From RGIG8745 sp964554265 (GTDB taxonomy: Bacteria; Bacteroidota; Bacteroidia; Bacteroidales; Bacteroidaceae), in NCBI GenBank assembly GCA_964554265.1, contig CAZKOB010000024.1, forward strand, positions 1-31,550: 31,550 nt of DNA. The letters are read 5' to 3'. The notes below the pieces were generated by a model. It was not told where the DNA came from. It was given only the letters and a program-made list of their open reading frames with translations, and searched no databases. Below, one piece after another: positions 16,896-24,375 of the stretch. Every line of letters starts with the position of its first letter. Within the stretch, counting starts at the first letter, position 1. The position numbers and the translations under genes were made by a program.

Positions 16896-17702
16896 TCATT
16901 TCTTTACAATGGATGTCTGTGGATTGCGTAATCCGCTGCCGCTTACATAGAAAGCCTTTGCGGTTCCGAACTTCAGATAGAAGTCTATCCGCATCGGCAG
17001 ATGATTGAGGTCGTCAGTGATAAAGAAGCGCAGTAGCTCCTTTTCCTTCTTTTTTTCCTCGTAGTCCAGAAGAGAAAATACAAGACAACGGTATGTCATG
17101 TCATCGTTGGCTTTGAAGTTTTCTGTTCCCCTGAATACAAGTACTTGTTCTTCCACCTTCTTTCCTGTAGCCATAGGGAAGAGTATTTTGTGTCCGGGCT
17201 TATATCCGGCTGTATTGAAAGAGCGCGCGACAGAGAGTATGCTCAACATGTCATAATTGCATGCAGACGATTCATGTGAATTTTCCGACCAGTTGCCGTG
17301 ACGGTCAAGGTACTTCTGCTTTACGCAGCTTTTGTTGTTCGGATATGAATACCATACTTCATCGACGGTATAATGTTTTCCTTCGGTTGCGCCTTTGCGA
17401 AAATACAGCGGTACGAGGTCAGGAGTCATATGGCTCATAAGGGTGTCTTTCATTGGAAAGACGGCATTGCACCGTTTGTTGCCCATGAATATGAGGTCCG
17501 TGCGCAACGATTTCTGTCCGTTATAGATGGAAGAGACTATCTTGTAGTGTGCCGATCCGGCTTTTATCCATATAAATTTCCAATTGAAATACAAGTCGTA
17601 TGCAAGCTGTTCCCCTGCTTTGAAGGCGAGATTCTCATGCTTGCATTGTGCTTGTATACATAATGAAAGCAGAAGCAAAAATGTAGTTGCGATTATCTTC
17701 AT
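16896..17702 (-). CDS. DUF3108-family exported protein
   Basis: A 268-residue protein with a clear signal peptide (MKIIATTFLLLLSLCIQAQC) and no later membrane segment, so it is likely periplasmic. The body matches the DUF3108 pattern: an early GEQLAYDLYFNWKFIWIKAG, then a beta-rich fold through DEVWYSYPNN, and a late FFITDDLNHLPMRIDFYLKFG, where the protein is predicted to form a lipocalin-like or beta-sheet shell. The function of DUF3108 is not established. It begins 47 bases past the end of the Ig-like lipoprotein gene and is probably co-transcribed with it and the GH3 gene. Both products act beyond the inner membrane, which suggests an envelope role. Confidence 0.85.
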   Translation of the reverse strand: MKIIATTFLLLLSLCIQAQCKHENLAFKAGEQLAYDLYFNWKFIWIKAGSAHYKIVSSIYNGQKSLRTDLIFMGNKRCNAVFPMKDTLMSHMTPDLVPLYFRKGATEGKHYTVDEVWYSYPNNKSCVKQKYLDRHGNWSENSHESSACNYDMLSILSVARSFNTAGYKPGHKILFPMATGKKVEEQVLVFRGTENFKANDDMTYRCLVFSLLDYEEKKKEKELLRFFITDDLNHLPMRIDFYLKFGTAKAFYVSGSGLRNPQTSIVKK

Positions 17703-17749
17703 ATTCCGTTGTTGTAAGTTTTTTGCAGAGCCTTTTGTCGTTTGGCCGC

Positions 17750-19903
17750 TTATTTCTTACTGTTTTTTCGTTCTGCATTGCGGTTTTTTACAGTCTTTTC
17801 CTTGTCCGGCTTCTGCTTGGTTATTTTTTCCGGCTTCTGTTTCGGTATAGGTGTGGCGGCAATGTTCCATGTCTGTGCCACTTCCCACATGGCACGCAAA
17901 TTCAGTCCGCCAGGATAGTAGTACACTTCTTCTGCTTGTTCGTGTGTGTCATAGTTGCCGGTATCCCACACTCCGTTGCCGTTGCGGTCATAGAAGAGCC
18001 GCAGGTAATAAAGTCCGGGACTGATGAAATAGAAGTCTGCCTTTCCATTGGTGCTCTTGACGGTGCTGACCACCTTGTCGCTTCCGTCCATGAGCTGCAC
18101 TACGGCTGAACTGTCTGCATTCTGTAGGGTGACAAACAGCGAACTGTAGGAATCGAGCGATTTCACCTTTATGGACTTTTTGAATCCTTCAGAGCGCTTG
18201 CCGTAGATGTTGACGAAGGCTCCGGTATCCACTACAAGTTCGTAGGTCTTTTCCGGTTCCCATTCCGCGTAAAATCTGTATGACATAAGTTTGCCGGGCA
18301 GTTCCTTGAAGATGAATTGCCGTGGCTCCCTGATAGTGTCTATTTTCTCATAAAAATGAAAACACGACATGTCAATGGTGTCGATAGGTTCCGGAAGAGT
18401 GATGTCTATATTCTTGTTAGGGTCGAGAGAAGAGCTTCCGGAGGTTTTCACGTCCATAAATACTTCAGGCATAGGTGGGACAACAATGTCCTCTTCATCG
18501 TCTTCTTTGGCACGTTTCTTCTTTTTGCCTTTATTCTTGTCCTTTATTGTCTCTTTTTCCGGTTTCTCAAGTTTCTCTGTATTTCCGTCACTGTTTGTTT
18601 CTGTATCCGACAGTTCAGTGTTTTCCTCATTCTCCTCTTCGTCTTTCTTTTCTTTCTCCTCTTTCCGTTTAGCCTTCATGGCATTTTTCTGCTGCTTTTT
18701 GTATTCTTTCGCCCATTCTTCAAATGCCTCTTTCTTTTGTTTTTCCATTTTCTCTTTGGAAACTCGGGAAGCGAGATACATTGTGTCTGTACGTAGCGTC
18801 AATATACCTGTTGTGTCTGTGAAATAATACGTCATCGCCATATTCAAGGTGTCGATATTGTATATGAGCGAATCTTTTATCCAGTAAGTCAGAGTGTCCT
18901 TATCTTCGTTGGCATCAATGATGAAGGCATTGGCTTCATCGAAGTTGAGTCCTTTAATCAGAGGCAGAGTATCTGAAGGCGCTGTAAAATAGATGGAAAA
19001 AATATGAAGCATGGGCCGTTCGTTTTTCAGCATATAACGGTCCTGCACCTTTTCCTGGAATGCGAGTAGCACAATATCATCCGGATAGAAGTGCGTGTAA
19101 GGGGTCATGACGATAGAATCGTAGTGTATGCTGTCGTGCCATACTGTGTCAGGACGTATGTCCGGTCTGCTCGACGGAGATATGATGCGATCGCTAAAAG
19201 CCAGCATTTCACTTCTTTGGTCGAACATGAAATTCTGGTTCTGGTCGTTTAAGGCAAAAACCTTGTATCTTCCCGGTGCGATGCCCTTGATGATGAAATG
19301 GCCCCGGCTGTCTGTCCGTGAAATCCTTTCAAAAGGTTTTGTTCGGAATATGCTGTCCGGAAATTCCAATTCCGTAGTGTCTGCGTCAGACACGGAATCG
19401 CTCTTGTTGTCGAGCGAATATAATCCGACAAGCATACCTTTTATAGGTTCAAGGTTCGATGCGTCAAGTACATGTCCCGACACTTGAAATGTGTCGATTC
19501 TTTCGCCGGTAGAAAAGGTGAAGGCATAATCTCCCATCGGGTTGCCTTCATTGTTGTCCTCTATGGCATCTGCAAAATCTATTGTATACGTAGTGTTCTT
19601 TTTCAGCGTATCGAGCAGTGTGACAGTTATCTTCTTTCCCGAAGCTGATATCTCCGGCTGTTCCTTCTGTGGAGGCGATACGACCACCTTTTCCGTTGCG
19701 TTCTCCAACTTCACATTCTCGTCAAATTCAAGTACAATCTTTGATGTGTGAGAATTTGATGAACCATACTTAGGCGATGTGCGTACGATTTTCGGTGGAG
19801 TTTCATCGTATGGACCTCCGTCGGGAGTGCCTATGTTTGCACATGCGGCAAAGAACAGCGTTGCAAAAAAAACTACAAATATATATGATTGCTTTTTGGT
19901 CAT
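17750..19903 (-). CDS. Ig-like (Big_5) domain lipoprotein
   Basis: A 717-residue predicted lipoprotein. The signal peptide ends in the lipobox FFAAC with Cys21, followed by ANIGTPDGGPYDETPP. Residues about 35-130 form a Big_5/SbsA-like Ig domain (PPKIVRTSPKYGSSN onwards). Next is a carboxypeptidase-regulatory-like beta domain (about 135-215, VSGHVLDASNLEPIKGMLVG). A highly charged Lys/Glu segment at about 400-500 separates these from the C-terminal beta domains, one with a DRNGNGVWDTGNYD calcium-loop-like motif. The C-terminus is a very basic Lys/Pro tail. It starts 45 bases after the GH3 stop and precedes DUF3108. Function is unknown; a structural or adhesive envelope role is inferred. Confidence 0.85.
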   Translation of the reverse strand: MTKKQSYIFVVFFATLFFAACANIGTPDGGPYDETPPKIVRTSPKYGSSNSHTSKIVLEFDENVKLENATEKVVVSPPQKEQPEISASGKKITVTLLDTLKKNTTYTIDFADAIEDNNEGNPMGDYAFTFSTGERIDTFQVSGHVLDASNLEPIKGMLVGLYSLDNKSDSVSDADTTELEFPDSIFRTKPFERISRTDSRGHFIIKGIAPGRYKVFALNDQNQNFMFDQRSEMLAFSDRIISPSSRPDIRPDTVWHDSIHYDSIVMTPYTHFYPDDIVLLAFQEKVQDRYMLKNERPMLHIFSIYFTAPSDTLPLIKGLNFDEANAFIIDANEDKDTLTYWIKDSLIYNIDTLNMAMTYYFTDTTGILTLRTDTMYLASRVSKEKMEKQKKEAFEEWAKEYKKQQKNAMKAKRKEEKEKKDEEENEENTELSDTETNSDGNTEKLEKPEKETIKDKNKGKKKKRAKEDDEEDIVVPPMPEVFMDVKTSGSSSLDPNKNIDITLPEPIDTIDMSCFHFYEKIDTIREPRQFIFKELPGKLMSYRFYAEWEPEKTYELVVDTGAFVNIYGKRSEGFKKSIKVKSLDSYSSLFVTLQNADSSAVVQLMDGSDKVVSTVKSTNGKADFYFISPGLYYLRLFYDRNGNGVWDTGNYDTHEQAEEVYYYPGGLNLRAMWEVAQTWNIAATPIPKQKPEKITKQKPDKEKTVKNRNAERKNSKK

Positions 19904-19948
19904 AGAGTTTGGATATTGGATCCGGTGAGATGTCCGCCTTGTTTTTTT

Positions 19949-21457
19949 CTACAGAAGTTCCAGCAGTTCCTCAATATATTCCCTGCTGTTGCTCAGTCGT
20001 GGAATCTTGTGCTGTCCGCCGAGTTTGCCTTTTCCTTTAAGCCATTCGTCAAACAACCCTTTTCTTGCCACGATTATTTCCAACGGCTGCAGAGTGATGT
20101 TCTTATGGCGCTTTGCTTCATAATCAGAGTTGATGGCTTGAAGCGAACGGTCGAGTATTGTGGCGAACTCTTCCACTGAGTCCGGCATTTTGGCAAATTC
20201 TATCATCCACTGGTGACGGCATTTTGCATTTGCATCCATGAAGATAGGTGCGGCTGTATAGTCTTTCACTTGTGCTCCCGTAGCGATACATGCCTGTTCA
20301 AGTCCTTTCTCTGCATTATCGACAATAAGTTCCTCACCGAAAGCATTGATAAAGTGTTTGGTACGTCCGGTGATGACAAACTTGTAAGGATTCTTTTGGG
20401 TGAATTTGACCGTGTCGCCTATCATGTATCTCCACAGACCGCATGTAGTGCTGATAATCATTGCGTAGTTGACTCCGGTCTCTATACCCCATAACGGAAC
20501 AACCTCCGGATGGGGTTTGTCTATCTGGTCGAGAGGCATGAACTCGTAGAATACACCATAGTCGAGCATCAAAGTCATGGCCGGATCGTTCAGGTCGGTT
20601 TGTATTCCGAAGAACCCTTCGCTTGCATTGTATATTTCCATGTAATGCATGTTCGGCAGCTTGATGATTTTTTTGTACTGTTCGCGATACGGAGTGAAAG
20701 CCACACCGCCGTGGAAGAACACTTCAAGATTCGGCCATATATTGTCGAGAGTCTTTTCTTCGCTGATTTCCAGAATGCGGTCGAGTACGGAAAGCATCCA
20801 CGACGGCACACCGCTGATGTTGGTCACATTTTGTGTCATGGCAGCGCGTGCTATCTTCTCCCGCTTCTCCTCAAAATCAGCCAGCAACGCTATCTCCTTT
20901 TCAGGGATGCGCGTCAGGTTTACTGCTTTGGGAATGTTTTCTATAAGTATGGCACTGAGGTCTCCTACGAGACTGTCCGGTGTGTTCAGGTTAGGAGAAT
21001 GGCTGCCTCCGAGAATGAGGCTCTTTCCGGAGAACATGCGGCTTTTCTTGTTGATGGCAAGATAGCTTGACACGCAGTCTGTTCCTCCTTTGTAGTGGAT
21101 ATTTTTCAGTCCTTCTCTGCTCACGGGGATGAATTTGCTCTTGTCGTTGGTGGTTCCTGAAGATTTTGCGAACCACTTTACTTTTCCGCGCCACAGTACG
21201 TCAGACTCTCCTTCACGCATTCGTCTGATGTATCCTTTCAGTTCCTCGTAAGTATTTATGCCTACATTTTTTGTGAATGTAGAGTAGTTGTCGATATTTG
21301 CATAATTGTGTCCGTGTCCCCACTCTGTCTGTTCTGCTGTGTTGACGAGATGGCGCAAGACCCTGCATTGTATTTCTTCCCCTTCCGTAGCATATTTTGC
21401 AATAGCTTTTTGTCTTGCGGAGAAATAGAACCTGTTCAAAAATCTTGTTGAGTTCAT
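19949..21457 (-). CDS. GH3-family (auxin-responsive promoter family) acyl-adenylating protein
   Basis: A 502-residue bacterial member of the GH3 family, named for plant enzymes that adenylate carboxylic acids and join them to amino acids. The ATP/AMP-binding motif KSSGTTNDKSKFIPVS (98-113) matches the family's motif I, and a later YNASEGFFGIQ and a GLWRYMIGDTVKFT segment correspond to the other adenylation motifs. The substrate in Bacteroidales is unknown. No signal peptide is seen, so it is cytosolic. It heads a minus-strand group with the Ig-like lipoprotein and DUF3108 (gaps of 45 and 47 bases). A TAnnTTTG box lies just upstream, and repeat copy D lies upstream of that. Confidence 0.9.
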   Translation of the reverse strand: MNSTRFLNRFYFSARQKAIAKYATEGEEIQCRVLRHLVNTAEQTEWGHGHNYANIDNYSTFTKNVGINTYEELKGYIRRMREGESDVLWRGKVKWFAKSSGTTNDKSKFIPVSREGLKNIHYKGGTDCVSSYLAINKKSRMFSGKSLILGGSHSPNLNTPDSLVGDLSAILIENIPKAVNLTRIPEKEIALLADFEEKREKIARAAMTQNVTNISGVPSWMLSVLDRILEISEEKTLDNIWPNLEVFFHGGVAFTPYREQYKKIIKLPNMHYMEIYNASEGFFGIQTDLNDPAMTLMLDYGVFYEFMPLDQIDKPHPEVVPLWGIETGVNYAMIISTTCGLWRYMIGDTVKFTQKNPYKFVITGRTKHFINAFGEELIVDNAEKGLEQACIATGAQVKDYTAAPIFMDANAKCRHQWMIEFAKMPDSVEEFATILDRSLQAINSDYEAKRHKNITLQPLEIIVARKGLFDEWLKGKGKLGGQHKIPRLSNSREYIEELLELL

Positions 21458-21475
21458 CGTGGATAATTATTTGGG

Positions 21476-21483
21476 CAAAGATA
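21476..21483 (-). promoter_or_regulatory. GH3 gene promoter, -7 box
   Basis: TATCTTTG on the minus strand fits TAnnTTTG. It lies only 18 bases from the ATG, implying a leader of roughly a dozen bases. Confidence 0.5.
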
Positions 21484-21610
21484 CGACATTAATCTGAAAA
21501 GGTTGCTACTCGAAGATTCTTATTTTTAATATGTTTAAGTTACATCAGACTACGCAATGAAGAAGTGAGGGTTAATAATGTAATATCAGTTGTTTTTTTG
21601 CTGTTGTGTT

Positions 21611-22370
21611 CACAGACTCCTCCTGCAATTTCTGTGATTTAATGCTGATGTCTTTGATAGTGACGTTTCTTCTTTCTTTTTGATACTAAAGCCACTCGTA
21701 GAGGATGGAATCCTGTTAACACAATTAAGATTCGTTTACACTCTATTGATAGCTGAAATTTTGAGATTTTACAGATAATTTATTGATAATCAGTAAAATA
21801 CTATTTCAATAAAACTGTGCGGTTTTAGATATAAGAAGTATAGATAGGAACAAAAATAGGATATACTGATAATCAGCAAGTTATAAAATTTATTGTCCAA
21901 GATTCCTCTTTTTCGCCACCAAAATCCCTCTTTGTTTTTCGTGGTATTGAAAAATTCAATTTTGATTTTTTAAGAAATGAATCTGGGCAACATCAAATTT
22001 CAACCCCAAAAACGGACCTACTCAACTTCGTGCACCTTGAAAATAAATTTGGTTCACCTTGAAAATGTTTTTAAAGAGCCTTGTAAAAAATTTTTCAAGG
22101 TGAACCAAATTTATTTCCAGCGTACTCTTTTTTCGGACAAAACACACGCGAGTGTGAATAAATGTATCTTTTCAGAATGCAATTTATACTATTTTTACAT
22201 TCTCGGTTCAAGGCCTGAAAACGGCCTCAGAATTGCGCAAATGCAACTTCGGCAAGGTTCGGCCGATTTTACGCGATTCTCGGAGCCTTGAATTTTAACA
22301 TTTCAGATTGTCAGAAAAAGCCCGTAATTTATGACATTTTTGTTTTTACAGACTCCTCCGTCGCTGCGAA
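21611..22370 (+). repeat. Structured repeat element, copy D (forward orientation)
   Basis: Most diverged of the five copies. Core hairpin arms are 22039-22065 and 22092-22118. Here the C-G pair of copies A and B is replaced by a G-C pair (22051 with 22106), a compensatory change. In the distal fold the outer stem pairs through two G.T positions and the middle stem through one. CACAGACTCCTCC lies on both sides in direct orientation (21611-21623 and, lacking the first C, 22348-22359), the left one flipped relative to copy A. A 104-codon frame begins with ATG here but not in the other copies. Confidence 0.82.
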
Positions 22371-22413
22371 TACAATAGTAAAACACAGTAAAAACAACAG
22401 TTTACAACCATAA

Positions 22414-22458
22414 AAATATCCGGCATACAGAATCAGGATTGCTGTATACCGGATATTT
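22414..22458 (-). terminator. Terminator hairpin downstream of the fumarase gene
   Basis: Seventeen-base arms (22414-22430 and 22442-22458) with one mismatch and an 11-base loop. A T-rich string follows on the minus strand. It lies about 100 bases from the fumarase stop. Confidence 0.75.
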
Positions 22459-22561
22459 GAAAACGACAGGCTGTGGATTTTGTACAGTCTATTAAATGTC
22501 CTTCAGTGCAATGGATTCCTTTTGGAAATCAATCTGAAAGACATCATGACTCAGTTTGCTG

Positions 22562-24214
22562 TTATTCTTCAAGAATCTTGCATCCTTCGCAAGGCTTCAT
22601 CTGCTTGAAGAAGTCGTTGCCTTTGTCATCTACAAGAATGAATGCAGGGAAGTCTTCCACTTCAATTTTCCAGATGGCCTCCATGCCGAGTTCCGGATAT
22701 TCCACACATTCGATGCTCTTGATGTTGTTCTGTGCGAGGATAGCAGCCGGTCCTCCGATACTTCCGAGGTAGAATCCGCCATGCTTCTTGCATGCTTCTG
22801 TAACCTGCAGTGTACGGTTGCCTTTGGCAAGCATAATCATGCTGCCTCCGTGGCTTTGGAACAGGTCTACATATGGGTCCATCCGGTTTGCGGTAGTCGG
22901 TCCCATAGAACCGCATGCCATTCCTGCCGGTGTCTTTGCCGGACCGGCATAGTAGATAGGGTGGTTCTTGATATAGTCTGGAAGCTCTTCGCCCCGGTCA
23001 AGACGCTCTTTAAGTTTGGCATGGGCTATGTCGCGGCCGACAATGATTGTTCCGTTGAGTGACAGACGGGTAGATACAGGATACTGGCTCAGTTGCTTGC
23101 ATACTTCGCTCATCGGGCGGTTAAGGTCTACACGTACCACATCGCCTTCTCCCGCTTTGCGGAGTTCTTCAGGAATGAGTTCGCCCGGATTATCGTCCAT
23201 TTTCTCAATCCATATACCGTCCTTGTTTATCTTGCACTTTATGTTGCGGTCGGCAGAGCAGCTTACTCCCAGACCTACCGGACAGCTGGCGCCGTGGCGG
23301 GGCAGACGGATGATGCGCACGTCGTGTGCCATGTATTTTCCTCCGAACTGTGCACCGAGACCTATCCTATATGCTTCCTGAAGCACTTGTTTCTCTAACT
23401 CTACGTCACGGAATGCACGTCCTGTCTCATCTCCTGTTGTAGGGAGATTGTCATAGTAGTGGGTAGAAGCCAGCTTGACGGTCAGCAGATTCTTTTCTGC
23501 TGATGTTCCGCCGATGACAAAGGCAATGTGGTAAGGAGGGCAGGCCGCTGTTCCGAGGCTCTTCATCTTTTCAATCATGAACGGGATGAGGGTAGACGGA
23601 TTGAGCAGTGCTTTGGTTTCCTGATAGAGGTATGTCTTGTTTGCCGAGCCTCCTCCTTTGGTTACGCAGAGGAAACGGTATTCCATGCCTTCTGTTGCTT
23701 CAATGTCTATTTGCGCAGGAAGGTTGCACTTGGTGTTGACTTCTTCGTACATTGAAAGTGGGGCATTCTGTGAATAGCGCAGATTTTCCTCTGTATAAGT
23801 TTTGTATACACCTTTAGCCAAAGCCTCTTCATCGCAATATCCTGTCCATACATGCTGGCCCTTTTCGCCGTGGATGATGGCTGTTCCTGTGTCCTGGCAG
23901 AGTGGGAGCTGTCCTTTGGCTGCAACTTCTGCATTGCGGAGGAATGTGAGAGCCACATATTTGTCGTTGTCGCTTGCTTCAGGGTCGCGGAGAATCTTGG
24001 CAACCTGCAAGTTGTGTGAACGGCGCAACAGGAACGACACATCGCGGAATGCGGCGTTTGCCATTGCTGTGAGTCCTTCCGGAGCAATCTTGAGAATAGG
24101 TTTTCCTTCAAATTCACTGACGCTTACATAGTCTTTCGTAAGCAGATAATATTCAGTATCGTCCTTCTGTATCTGAAACATGGGGGCATACCGAAATTCT
24201 GGTGCTTGAGCCAT
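22562..24214 (-). CDS. Class I fumarate hydratase ([4Fe-4S])
   Basis: Iron-sulfur fumarase interconverting fumarate and malate, 550 residues, the single-chain FumA/FumB form. The cluster cysteines match E. coli FumA in position: Cys106 (PLCQDTGT), Cys225 (TAACPPYHIAFVIGGTSAE) and Cys319 (GLGVSCSADR). The C-terminal half has the conserved GMACGSMGPTTANRMDPYVD near 430-450. In Bacteroidales it feeds fumarate respiration to succinate from oxaloacetate/malate. The N-terminus fits the family and the gene has its own TAnnTTTG promoter about 50 bases upstream. It is probably monocistronic, followed by a hairpin and repeat copy D. Confidence 0.96.
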   Translation of the reverse strand: MAQAPEFRYAPMFQIQKDDTEYYLLTKDYVSVSEFEGKPILKIAPEGLTAMANAAFRDVSFLLRRSHNLQVAKILRDPEASDNDKYVALTFLRNAEVAAKGQLPLCQDTGTAIIHGEKGQHVWTGYCDEEALAKGVYKTYTEENLRYSQNAPLSMYEEVNTKCNLPAQIDIEATEGMEYRFLCVTKGGGSANKTYLYQETKALLNPSTLIPFMIEKMKSLGTAACPPYHIAFVIGGTSAEKNLLTVKLASTHYYDNLPTTGDETGRAFRDVELEKQVLQEAYRIGLGAQFGGKYMAHDVRIIRLPRHGASCPVGLGVSCSADRNIKCKINKDGIWIEKMDDNPGELIPEELRKAGEGDVVRVDLNRPMSEVCKQLSQYPVSTRLSLNGTIIVGRDIAHAKLKERLDRGEELPDYIKNHPIYYAGPAKTPAGMACGSMGPTTANRMDPYVDLFQSHGGSMIMLAKGNRTLQVTEACKKHGGFYLGSIGGPAAILAQNNIKSIECVEYPELGMEAIWKIEVEDFPAFILVDDKGNDFFKQMKPCEGCKILEE

Positions 24215-24263
24215 AATCTTTAGAATTAAGTATTTATGTTATGTTTGATAGTCTCTTATCTTG

Positions 24264-24271
24264 CAAATGTA
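24264..24271 (-). promoter_or_regulatory. Fumarase gene promoter, -7 box
   Basis: TACATTTG on the minus strand fits TAnnTTTG. The leader is about 43 nt. Confidence 0.55.
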
Positions 24272-24375
24272 CATTTTTTATTCTGCTTTATGAAAAAAGA
24301 TTGAAAATTTGTTGCGTAATTTCAGCACGGTATTTTTTGCTCTTTTTTTATTTCTTTACAGAATTGTACCGTTTT

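Noticed and set aside
18317..18827. Plus-strand frames rich in Phe/Leu/Ser opposite the lipoprotein gene
   Set aside because: They are the antisense of the Lys/Glu-rich charged region; the minus-strand frame has signal peptide, lipobox and domain matches.
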